Source: an uncultured Acidimicrobiaceae bacterium
Lineage (GTDB): Bacteria; Actinomycetota; Acidimicrobiia; Spongiisociales; UBA5794
Direction: 5' to 3'
Assembly (NCBI GenBank): GCA_947258635.1
Contig: CAMYJM010000208.1
Span: forward strand, 1 to 9,186
DNA length: 9,186 nucleotides
Numbering within the stretch: position 1 is the first letter of the stretch; each line of letters opens with the position of its first letter. Positions 1-8,400 of this stretch are shown piece by piece. Position numbers and translations under genes: made by a program. The notes under the pieces were generated by a model. The model saw only the letters and a list, made by a program, of their open reading frames with translations, searched no databases and was not told the origin of the DNA.

Positions 1-3
1 TAG

Positions 4-49
4 CTGTGCGGCCTCCCGGCCGCCCTCGTTTCCGGATTGTGCCGCACAG
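4..49. repeat. Perfect 9-bp inverted repeat with nested hairpins upstream of the methyltransferase
   Basis: CTGTGCGGC at 4-12 is the exact reverse complement of GCCGCACAG at 41-49. Inside the left part a second perfect stem, GCGGCC at 8-13 with GGCCGC at 18-23 around a TCCC loop, competes with the long stem for the same bases. A third small palindrome, TGTGC-C-GCACA, lies at 38-48. The arrangement could be a terminator for a gene left of the window, an operator, or an attenuator-like leader for the methyltransferase gene. There is no strong T-run after the inner hairpin (only CTCGTTT), so a classical terminator is not clear. The repeats are read directly from the sequence; any function is inference. 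Confidence 0.45.
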
Positions 50-150
50 GTCGCCACAATCCGAGATAACGGGAGCGAGGGAGGTTTGGCGCATACAAAG
101 CGTGCCGATTCCGATGGCGCATCCTTCCCTCTCGTACTTCCCGATGTCAC

Positions 151-158
151 GAAGGGAG
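151..158 (+). promoter_or_regulatory. Ribosome binding site that fixes the methyltransferase start
   Basis: GAAGGGAG at 151-158 lies 5 bases before the ATG at 164. It is a much better site than the GAGGGAGG at 77-84, which ends only one base before the alternative TTG start at 86 and is too close to serve it. The site therefore favours ATG 164 as the start. Confidence 0.6.
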
Positions 159-163
159 TCGCG

Positions 164-880
164 ATGCACGAGCGGTACACGAGCTCGGCGGAGATATACG
201 ATCTGATCTATGCCGAGATCATCGATTATGCGGCGACGGGGCGGCAGCTGACGGAGCTGATTCGGGCCCGTAAGCCTGACGCCCGGACTCTCCTCGAAGC
301 GGCTTGCGGGACCGGTGCCGTGCTTGCGCCGCTCCAAGCGGAATTCGAGGTGCACGGCTTCGACCTCAGCGACGACATGTTGCGCGTGGCGCGCGCCAAG
401 CTGCCCGGGGTGGAGCTACGCCAGGGTGACATGATCGATTTCGACTGGGGACGCCGCTTTGACGCGGTGATCTGCATGTTCAGCTCCATCGGATACATGA
501 CCGACCGCGATTCGCTGGCAGCCGCCTACCGGCGCTTTGTCGCCCATCTCGTACCCGGGGGGGTGCTCGTTGTCGAGGGCTGGCTCCAGCCCGCGGCATA
601 CATCGTCGGGCACGTCGGAGGCAACGTCGCCGGGGACGACCGGCTGCAGGTTCATCGGGTGAGCACCTCGCGGCTGGAGGAGGACGGGCGAGTGTCGGTC
701 TTCGACATGCACCACCTCGTGGGGCGGCCCGAGGGCGTGACCTACTTCGTTGAGCGCCATCGGCTGGGGCTGTTCACGGCCGACGAGCACCTCCGGGCAT
801 TGGAATCGGCCGGATTCGAAGCCGAGCACCACCCCGACCTCTTCATGGGCCGGGGCACCTACACCGGTGTGCCGCGATAG
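164..880 (+). CDS. Class I SAM-dependent methyltransferase, DesVI/TylM1-like (possible amino-sugar N-methyltransferase)
   Basis: Predicted 238-residue cytoplasmic enzyme that transfers a methyl group from S-adenosylmethionine. The Rossmann-fold motifs are in order: SAM-binding LEAACGTGA at residues 44-52, the acidic strand end GFDLS at 65-69 (Asp67 expected to hold the ribose), QGDM at 87-90, FDAVICMFSSIGY at 99-111, and PGGVLVVE at 131-138. The opening SSAEIYDLIY, the QGDM/MFSSIGY pair, the PGG-VVVE-W core and the ending GRG-Y-GVP follow the pattern known from DesVI and TylM1, which dimethylate the 3-amino group of dTDP-3-amino-3,6-dideoxyhexoses. Length also fits that family. The frame stays open back to a TTG at 86, giving 264 residues, but the extra 26 residues lack family features and the ribosome site supports ATG 164. 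No sugar-biosynthesis genes are in view, so the true substrate is open; methylation of another amine is possible. The gene converges with the ligase gene, 6 bp between stops. Confidence 0.85.
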   Translation: MHERYTSSAEIYDLIYAEIIDYAATGRQLTELIRARKPDARTLLEAACGTGAVLAPLQAEFEVHGFDLSDDMLRVARAKLPGVELRQGDMIDFDWGRRFDAVICMFSSIGYMTDRDSLAAAYRRFVAHLVPGGVLVVEGWLQPAAYIVGHVGGNVAGDDRLQVHRVSTSRLEEDGRVSVFDMHHLVGRPEGVTYFVERHRLGLFTADEHLRALESAGFEAEHHPDLFMGRGTYTGVPR

Positions 881-886
881 AGGCTG

Positions 887-2404
887 CTAGAGGCCGGCGG
901 CTGCGGCCGCCTCGGCGGTGAGCGCCGCAATCGTCGTGTCGTAGCGCTCCTGGGCATCCTCCGGCGTGTCGCCGACGCTGGTGACTCCGAGCTGGCCGTG
1001 CACCGGGAGGGCGCTCAGCATGTGGAAGACGGATCCCACCTGGCGGGCCTGGTCGAAGTGGAGGCCCTGCATCAGCGCCATATCGAGCACGTCGTGGGGC
1101 ACCAGCGCCTGCATCCCCGGAGCCGCCACGTGGTCCGAGGCGACATAGAACTTGTGTGTGCCGCCGGGGGCCGTGAACAGCCCGGTCGTGGCGTCATAGG
1201 TGCCGTCGGTGAGGAACTGGAGCGTTAGGAACGGGTGGGTGGTGCCTCCCTTGCGCAGGTTGATCTCAATGGCTGAGGTGCTCCATGAGCCGCTACCGGC
1301 ACGCCCGACGACGAAGTCGAGGGCGAACCTCCCGATGACGCCACGAGCGGCCAGCAAATCGCCCACTTTGCGGGCGTGAGCGCTGATCTCGCTCGCGTAG
1401 TCGGCGTCGGCAGGGAAGCGCGACCCGATGAAGACCTGGCCGCTGGCGCCTCCCAGGATCTGATCGTGGGTCGACAGCAGCTCGACGATTCCGGCGGGAG
1501 TGATCCGCAGCTGGACGCTGGGCGAACGGATCTCATCGGCCTCGACGAGCTCTTCGACGATGCCGCCTTCCTCGGCGAGCAGGCGGAAGTACTCGTCGAC
1601 CGTGCCGCCGGGGAGCTCAATCGGGAGCCCGTCCAGGAGCCGGCCGATCGCGTCGCCGGCCTCGGCGGCATCAGCCGGAGGCAGGCCGGTGAGGTCGATC
1701 GTGGCGTTGCCGAACCCGGAGACGCCTTCGTTGTGTTTGATCACAACCCGGGCGAGCGTCGCATGTTGGGCCCGCAGGTCGGCGATCGCCGCGATCACGT
1801 CGTCGCGGCTGTGCAGATCCTCCCGACCCGGGGGATGGGGCACGCCGGCTTCCGCGAACAAGCGGCGGCCCTGCGACTTGGTGCCGAGCGCCGAGTCCTT
1901 CGGGTCGGCCCCGTACATCGGGATACCGAGCCGCATCGCCAGTTCCCGGTCCTTCCAGGTGGCCATGAAAGGCACGAGGTGGGCGCGGTCCGGGTCGATG
2001 ATGAGCGAGCGAATCTGCTCGAGCAGGCGGGGCCGCGCGAGCAGCTTCTGCGACAGGGGCCGGGGCGTGGCCTCCTGGGGGGACAGCAGGTAGAGCCGTT
2101 TGCGGGCATGGCTCGAGATGACGCCCGGCATCAGGTCCAGGTAGTAGTCGACGATGTCGGGGTGGATCGCCTGGCCGGTGATGTAGACCATGCGGGCCCG
2201 CGGCTGGCGCAACAACAGCAGCAGGAAGAGATAGCGCTCCTCGTATGCCTGGAGCTGGCTCGCCGTCAGGTCGAAATCGACCTCGGCCGACGGCACGACA
2301 ACGATCGTCTGCTCATCGGCGTTGAGCCTCTCGATCGACTTCCACAACGGCACCAGCTTCGCCTGCAGGGCGTCGTAGGCCGCCTGATCATGGACATCGA
2401 ACAT
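887..2404 (-). CDS. ATP-grasp carboxylate-amine ligase, PGM1-related (peptide ligase family)
   Basis: Predicted 505-residue cytoplasmic ligase that would activate a carboxylate with ATP and join it to an amine. Residues 1-170 match the pre-ATP-grasp part of PGM1-like proteins: RMVYITGQAIHPDIVDYY at 71-88, HARKRLYLLS at 99-108, PRPLSQKLLARPRL at 114-127, and RLGIPMYGADP at 158-168 followed by LGTKS at 173-177. The ATP-grasp core follows: nucleotide-binding VVIKHNEGVSGFGNA at 220-234, GGIVEELVE at 280-288, then DFVV at 363-366 and the metal-binding EINLRKGGTTHP at 380-391. The C-terminal part (KFYVASDHV at 418-426; GSVFHMLSALPVHGQLGVTS at 457-476) is the family's own tail domain. All key residues appear intact. 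PGM1 itself joins a non-proteinogenic amino acid to peptides in pheganomycin biosynthesis, but many bacterial relatives have no known substrate. ATG 2404 is preceded by AGGGAG at a 10-base spacing. It is in the same direction as the giant surface-protein gene upstream, separated by 87 bp. Confidence 0.85.
   Translation of the reverse strand: MFDVHDQAAYDALQAKLVPLWKSIERLNADEQTIVVVPSAEVDFDLTASQLQAYEERYLFLLLLLRQPRARMVYITGQAIHPDIVDYYLDLMPGVISSHARKRLYLLSPQEATPRPLSQKLLARPRLLEQIRSLIIDPDRAHLVPFMATWKDRELAMRLGIPMYGADPKDSALGTKSQGRRLFAEAGVPHPPGREDLHSRDDVIAAIADLRAQHATLARVVIKHNEGVSGFGNATIDLTGLPPADAAEAGDAIGRLLDGLPIELPGGTVDEYFRLLAEEGGIVEELVEADEIRSPSVQLRITPAGIVELLSTHDQILGGASGQVFIGSRFPADADYASEISAHARKVGDLLAARGVIGRFALDFVVGRAGSGSWSTSAIEINLRKGGTTHPFLTLQFLTDGTYDATTGLFTAPGGTHKFYVASDHVAAPGMQALVPHDVLDMALMQGLHFDQARQVGSVFHMLSALPVHGQLGVTSVGDTPEDAQERYDTTIAALTAEAAAAAGL
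890..913. terminator. GC-rich hairpin at the meeting point of two convergent genes (weak terminator candidate)
   Basis: GGCGGC at 896-901 pairs perfectly with GCCGCC at 906-911 around a TGCG loop; an alternative outer pairing is GAGGC 890-894 with GCCTC 909-913. It begins 10 bases after the methyltransferase stop and overlaps the last alanine-rich codons of the ligase gene. No T-run follows on either strand, and GCC/GGC alanine codons easily make such stems by chance, so this is a weak candidate. Confidence 0.2.
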
Positions 2405-2414
2405 GGCGCGCGCT

Positions 2415-2420
2415 CTCCCT
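2415..2420 (-). promoter_or_regulatory. Ribosome binding site of the PGM1-related ligase
   Basis: On the minus strand AGGGAG ends 10 bases before the ATG at 2404-2402, a spacing slightly longer than ideal. A TAGCTT hexamer at 2436-2431 fits the TANNNT pattern of a -10 box and would give a very short leader, but I see no convincing -35 hexamer, so a promoter inside the 87-bp spacer is only possible, not shown. Confidence 0.4.
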
Positions 2421-2438
2421 AGTCGCCTTCAAGCTACC

Positions 2439-2455
2439 AAAACGGCGTGGCGCCG
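2439..2455 (-). terminator. Probable small intrinsic terminator after the surface-protein gene
   Basis: Read on the minus strand, CGGCG (2455-2451), loop CCA, and CGCCG (2447-2443) form a perfect all-GC 5-bp stem followed at once by TTTT (2442-2439). It lies 36 bases after the TAG stop of the giant gene and before the ligase's ribosome site, the right place to separate the two transcription units. The stem and T-run are short, so termination may be partial and the ligase could receive read-through. Confidence 0.4.
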
Positions 2456-2491
2456 GGCGAGCGTTGGCGACCCGACTATGTGAGGCTGCGG

Positions 2492-5400
2492 CTAGTGCCA
2501 ACCCTCGCTGAGGCGGCGCCGCTCGCCTACGACGAGGAGGGCGGCCCCAAGGAGCAGCAGCACGAGCGCCAGCCGGATGGCAGTGCCCAGGGGGAACCCG
2601 GTGACCGGCAAGTCGGCCTGGAAGCGGAACCCGAACGCGGCGGCGACCGCCGTTGGTGCCGCACACGGGTTGAGCACCGCGGCGGCGATCATGTCAGACC
2701 CGCCGTCAGGATCGACGGTGAGCACCAGATCGGCCGGCACGGTCGCCGGATCGATCTCCACCGTGTAGTTGCCCGCGAGCAGCCCGACGAATTCGTAGAG
2801 GCCGGCGGCATCGGTGAACGCCGTGGCGACCGCCAAGCCGCTCTCCGCGCGCAGCGTCATCAGCACCCCGGCGACTCCGGGCTCCCCGGCATCGTTGATC
2901 CCGTCGCCGTCGTCGTCGATCCAAACCCGCGACACGATGTCGATCGGCTCGTCAACGACGAAACCCACCGTCTCGGTGCCACTCGGTGTGAGTGTGACCG
3001 ACGCGCTTGGGGTGGTGGCGGGTATCAATCCGGGTGGCAGGCTGGAGGTGACCAGACGCACCGTGTAGTCGCCGGGTGGAAGGTTCGGGGCGATCCAGTT
3101 GCCCCCGGCATCCGTCGTGACCTCGATCGAGGAGGGCCCGGCGGGCCCGGTCCACGTGACGCGGACCGTCACGGCGGCCACTCCAACGAGGGGAAAGCCC
3201 GCCGTGGTGCACTCATGGGTCTCGACGATTCCCTGCAACGTGCTGGCGCCGGTGATCGCGTAGTCGACGTCGTCCCTGTCTTCCGTGTCACCGATCGTGA
3301 CCGCCGTCGAAGCCGGGTCGCCGCCATCGAGATCCGTGTTCGGCTGGGTGCCCGCCGGCAGCGTGACCGGGTCGACGACGATCGTGTAGTTGCCGCCGGG
3401 GATGCCTGGCGTGCTGTAGTTGCCGGCGGCGTTGGTGGTGGTCGTGATCTCAATATCGTCGTTCGTGCCGGCAACCCCGTCGACGCCGTGATAGGTGACG
3501 GTGACTGCGACGCCCGGAACTCCCGGCTCGCTTGGATCGGCGACGCCGTCGCTGTTGAGGTCGTGCCACACGAAGTCGCCGATCGACGAGCCGCCCTGAT
3601 AGCCGAAGTTCTGATCAACGTCACTACCTCCGCTTGGCAGCGTCACCGCCGACGTGTTGTCGGCGCCGCCGTCGGGGTCGGCCGTCGGACCGACACCGGA
3701 CGGCAGGTCGGCGCCATCAACGTCGACCGTGAAGTCGCCGGCCGGCAGGTTGGCGAACAGGTACGTGCCGGCCGCGTCGGTGGTGGTCGTGATGACAACG
3801 TCATCCCCGGTTCCGAGAACGCCGTCGGCCCCGGCCCATGTCAATGTGATGTCGGCCGTGGCATAGACCTCGGCGACCATCAGGCCGGTGACGTCGGTCT
3901 GGCCATCGTTGTCGCCGTCCTCGTCCGCGCTGTTGGCCAGCCCGGCGGGAACCCCGGCCACAATTGCGACCCCGTAATCTCCGGTAGCCAGGCCGTCGAC
4001 CTGGTAGAAGCCGGCGCCGTCCGTCGTCACCGGGGGATAGGCGACATCATCGCCCCCACCAGGCACACCGTCGGCGCCATACCAGGTCACGACCACATCG
4101 ACGCCCGGAATCCCCGGCTCGCTCGGATCCTCGAAGCCGTCGGCGTCGAGATCCAGCCAAACCGTATCTCCGATGGCCGCCGATCCCCGGTAGCCGAAGT
4201 CGGTGGTCTCGTGAATCTCGCCATTGCCGAGGGTGACCGGCGCCAGTGAGTCGTTGTCGGCGTCCTCGTCAAACGTGTTCGTGGCCACCGTGGCGATGCT
4301 TCCGGTGACCTCAACCGTATAGTCGGCCGGAGGGAGGCCGGCGAAGCCATAAATGCCGTCGGCACCCGTGAGCGTCGTGTACACCTGGTCGTCACCGTTT
4401 CCGAGGACGCCGTCCGGTCCTGCCCACGTCAGGGTGACCTCCTGACCGGGGACACCCGGCTCGTCGGCATCCTGGATGCCGTCGCCGTTGCGATCGATCC
4501 AGATCCGATCACCAATCGCTCCCGATCCGTTGTAGCCGAAGTCGGCAGACTCGTGAACCTCGCCGTCGCTGAGGTTCACGGCAGTCGTGGAATCGAGGCC
4601 GCCGTCCTCGTCGAACGTCGCCGCCATGCCGCCCGGCAGGGTTCCGGTGGCAACACTCACGCGATAGTCGCCGACCGGCAGGTCGGCGAAAACGTATCTG
4701 CCTGTCCCGTCGGTCACCGTCGTGAAGGGTTCGTCGTCGGCATTCCCGAAGATGCCGTCGGGGCCGGCCCACGTGAGGTCGACGGTGACCCCGGCCAACC
4801 CGAACTCGTCGCCGTCCACGACGCCGTCGCCGTTGCGATCGAACCACACCGTATCGCCGAGCGAAGCGCCACCCTGGTAGCCGAAGTCGACGTCGACGAG
4901 GTCTTGCCCGTCGCCGAGGGTGAGCGAGGTCGTGTCGTCCGGCGTGGCGTCGCGATCGAACGTTGCGGTCACCCCGCTCGGCAATGTGCCCGTGGCAACA
5001 TCGACCACGTAGTCGCCGGCCGGCAGGTTGTCGATGGTATAGCCCCCGTCGATGTCGGTCGCGGTGCTGAAGACAAAATCGTCTCCCGTGCCGGGGGTCC
5101 CGTCGGGCCCGGCCCACGTGGCGGTGATCGTCACGCCGGGAATCCCAGGTTCGTCCCCGTCCTGGACTCCGTCACCGTTGCGATCGAGCCACACGTAGTC
5201 ACCGAGGCTGCCGGTGCCGGTGTACCCGAAGTCGGCGGTCAGGTGCATCGTATTGTTGAGAACCGTGAACTCTCCGGAATGACCGTCGAGGTCACCGTCC
5301 TCGTCGAAGGTGTTCGCCATGCCTGCGGGGACACCGGCAGTGGCCGCAACCACGTAGTCGCCCTCGGGCAGCCCGGTGAACAGGTAGGCGCCGTCAACAT

Positions 5401-8400
5401 CGGTGGTGGAGACGAGGGTGATGTCGTCGCTGTTGCCGATGACGCCATCCGGTCCGGCGTACGTGAGTGTGACCTCGACACCTTCGATCCCGGGCTCGCC
5501 CGCGTCGAATGCTCCGTTGTTGTCGACGTCGAACCACACGAAGTCACCGACCGATGTCGTCCCTTGATATCCAAAGTCGGTCGACAGGTGGCTATCAGAC
5601 GCGCCGAGGGTGATCTGAACACTCGAGTCCCCGTTGAGATCCTCATCGAATGTGTTCGTAACGAAGGCGGGCAGGCCGCCGAGAACGTCCACCTGGTAGT
5701 CGCCGGCGGGTAGGCCGGCGAAGAGGTAGTTGCCACTGCCGTCGGTCGTCGTGATGAATACGTCGTCGTCGCCGTTGCCGAGGACGCCGTCCTCGCCCGG
5801 CCACGTGAGCTGCACGACCACATCGGGAATCGCCGGTTCGTCCCCGTCCTGGTCACCGTCGCCGTCGAGATCGAGCCAGATGTAGTCACCGATCTCGCTG
5901 GCCCCGTTGTATCCGAAGTCGCTGTCGCGGTACTGCGCACCTGCACCGAGGGCGACCGTAGAGACATGCGGGGTATCGATGCCGTCGTCGTCGTACGTCG
6001 GATCCATGCCGGCGGGCACCGTGGTGTCGTCGACCACCACCGTGTAGTCCCCGGGGGGCAGTCCGTCGATTTCATAGTCCCCGTTGGCGTCGGTCACCGC
6101 GACGAAGGGCACGTCATCGCCGTTGCCGGGGATCCCATCGGGGCCATCCCAGGTGACGGTGACCGTAACGCCTTCGAGGCCGTGCTCTCCGCCGTTGACG
6201 GTGCCGTCCCCGTCACGATCGAACCAGACGGTGTCGCCGATCAGGCCGGAGCCGTTGTAGCCGAAGTCGACGTCGCGCCTGTCGGCGGCCTGTCCCAGGG
6301 CTCCTACCCAACGGTTGTCGGGGCCGACGAGGCCGTCATCGAGGTCATAGGTGGGGCTCATCCCGGCCGGCAAGTCGGCGGTGGTGACGTCGACGCGGTA
6401 CTGCCCACCGGGCAGGTTCTCTACGAGGTAGAGACCGTCGAGCCCGGTAGTGGTCGAGAAGGTCTCGTCGTCGCCGGTCCCGAACGTGCCATCGAGGCCG
6501 AGGAAGGTGACGGTAATGCCGACTCCATCGAGGCCGGGCTCGTCGGCGTCCTCGAGACCGTCCTCATCGCGATCGAACCAGATTCGGTCGCCGAGTGATG
6601 CCAGATCGAGCTCGATATCTACCTGATCCTGCGCAACGACGGTGTACTCCCGATAGATGACGGTGGGGTTGGCGAGCCGGACCGCTTCGGCGATGCCGTA
6701 GTAGGAGGCGATGTCGCCGATGTTGCTGAATTCGGGGCCGGCGACAACCTCATCGGCCACCGTGGCGGCCCAGATGTCGATGTCATATGTAATGGTGAAC
6801 GAGGTGCCGGCCGGGATCGGTCCGAGCACAAACCAGCCGAGGTCGCCGTCGGATGGGTCGGCGTCGGTGACGGTCCAGGCAACGCCGTTGTCGGTGCCAT
6901 CGACGATGGAGTTGGCGATGACCCGGGTGTCCACCGCGTCAGTAATCACGACGTCATGGGCCGGCACAGAGCCGCTGTTGCTGATGGTCAGTTGGTACGT
7001 CAGTGTCTCGTTGGGCAGTGCCCGGCGGGTGTCGCTGTCACCGGCCTGGCCGACCACATCCTTGTCCATGGTCAGGTTGGGCTCGATGATCTCGACGTCG
7101 GCCGAGGCCGGCCCGGCGCTCACGTCGAATGTGCCCGGCGCGGGGGCGGTAGCCGGGGGCTCGACGAAGATCCGGTCGATCGTGTTGCCATAAACGGAGG
7201 CGCTGTTCGTTTCCGTGTCGCCGTCATTGACCGTGTTCAACACGTGCCCGTCGTAGACGATGGTGACAATCCGGGTCTCGGCGCTGGAGGGGAAGAGATC
7301 GCCCAGGTACCACGCCGATTCGGTGCCGATCGGGGCGGGCACGATGTTGGGGCTGCACGGGTTGGCGGCTCCGTCGACGCAGCCGACCGATGTGGTGCCA
7401 TCAAATGAGATGCCCGCAGGGAGGGTATCGACAACAGTGGCGTCGTAGAGCACCACCTGGGCCGGGACGGTGACCGTCAGCGTGTACTGCACCGGCTCGC
7501 CAATCGTGGCCGGGCTTCCAGTCACGGCCTTTCCGACCTGCAGGCTCGGGGCCAAGACCGTGTCGGTGGTCGTCTCTTCGTAGCGCGACGGAGGCGGCCC
7601 GGCGTTGGGGCTCCCCGCGTCGCGCTCATCGGCAACTATGCCGGCCATGCCGGATGCGACGACTGTGGCCGTGTTGGTGAGAACCGACGAGCCGACCACG
7701 GGGTCATCCACGGTGGCATCGTAAGTGCGCACAACGTTGCTGCCGGGGTTGATTGCCGCGATGCTCCAGGTGATCGTGCCGGCGACGCCGTTGCCGGGCA
7801 CTCCGTCGGCGACGTAAATGCCACCGTCGCTGATGTTGCTGGGCGCGAGTCCTTCGGGCACGTCATCGGTGACGACGACATCGTGCGCAACCGACTGTCC
7901 GGCCGCGTTGTCCACGGTGAGCGCATAGGCGAACAGCTGGCCCGGCTGGACTGCATCGTCGGGATCGTTCTCGTCCTTGGAGATACCGATGTCCGGCTCC
8001 ACGACGGTGGTGGCGACAGAGACCGTCTCCTGCAGCGGAGTGGCGGCCTGGGTCTCGTAGTCGAAGGCGGCTGCATTCGAGACCGTGGTGCCGGCGGTGT
8101 TGCCGGCCACATCGGCCACCCGGGCGACCACCTCGACGACGAGCGTGTCGTCACCCGGTGCCGGCCCACCGACCGGGTTGAGATGAGGGTCGCCATACGT
8201 CGCGGCAACGGTGTCGGCCCCGAGGTCTACCGTCAGGATCGGCTCGTCAGCGGGTACGCCGTCCCAACCGGTGATCGTCGCGCTCACCAGTTCGAGCTCC
8301 GGCCCCAGGCTGTCAGAGAGCACAGCCGGCCCGTAGACGGTGAGGCCATCGGGAACGACGGCGGTGATCGTATAAGTGATCTCCTCGCCGATCGTCGCCT

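Larger units (their letters stand above)
2405..2491. other. Spacer between ligase and surface-protein genes
   Basis: These 87 bases hold the ligase's ribosome site, a possible TANNNT box and a small hairpin with T-run. I find no small gene in it on either strand; a minus-strand frame crossing it runs into the ends of both neighbours out of frame and has no ribosome site. Confidence 0.6.
2615..6601 (-). repeat. Array of twelve SdrD/Cna-B-like stalk units (period about 345 bp)
   Basis: Units in protein order lie at 6251-6601, 5903-6250, 5561-5902, 5216-5560, 4871-5215, 4526-4870, 4184-4525, 3851-4183, 3593-3850, 3248-3592, 2948-3247 and 2615-2947. The standard unit is 114-117 residues: a start like GDxVWxDRNGDGxxDxxEPGIPGV, then TLTWAGPDGxxGNGDD, a T-T-D-x-G-Y strand, LPAGDYxV, a TFDEDxDxD stretch, and an ending DFGYxG. 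Units 5, 6 and 7 are the most alike. DNA copies have diverged, with only short identical tracts, for example the 20-mer at 3733-3752 and 5011-5030. SdrD B-type domains are known to bind calcium and stiffen surface stalks. None of the units contains lysine, so the Lys-Asn isopeptide bond of classical Cna-B domains cannot form. Unit 10 ends in YAITG instead of FGYxG, unit 11 is degenerate, and units 8 and 9 are fused by a deletion. Confidence 0.9.

Noticed and set aside
86..163. N-terminal extension of the methyltransferase from a TTG start
   Set aside because: The purine-rich tract ends one base before the TTG, too close for use; ATG 164 has a well-spaced GAAGGGAG and begins where family similarity begins.
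6..206. Short 66-codon frame on the plus strand
   Set aside because: It overlaps the methyltransferase start out of frame, begins inside the inverted repeat, lacks a ribosome site and is Arg/Ser/Pro-rich in the manner of a shadow frame.
1376..2422. Open frame of 348 codons on the plus strand opposite the ligase
   Set aside because: Same codon-register shadow effect; the minus-strand frame has a full set of ATP-grasp motifs, this one has none.
2405..2491. Possible precursor peptide for the PGM1-like ligase in the spacer
   Set aside because: I found no short frame with a start, ribosome site and peptide-like composition on either strand in this 87-bp stretch.
3593..4183. Pseudogene or frameshift at the odd unit 8/9 join
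   Set aside because: The frame is preserved and all downstream units and the anchor are intact, so it is an internal deletion and not gene decay.
2447..4249. Open frame of 600 codons on the plus strand opposite the repeats
   Set aside because: It is in exact codon register with the minus-strand gene, so its stops would need TTA, CTA or TCA codons there, which are rare in this GC-rich gene. Its translation is Arg/Gly-rich with no recognisable domain and no ribosome site.
4553..5713. Open frame of 386 codons on the plus strand opposite the stalk units
   Set aside because: Codon-register shadow of the repeat gene; its apparent internal repetition only mirrors the repeats on the other strand.
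2615..6601. CRISPR or DNA-level tandem repeat array suggested by the 345-bp period
   Set aside because: The period is that of a protein domain; the DNA copies are strongly diverged, coding and much longer than CRISPR repeats.
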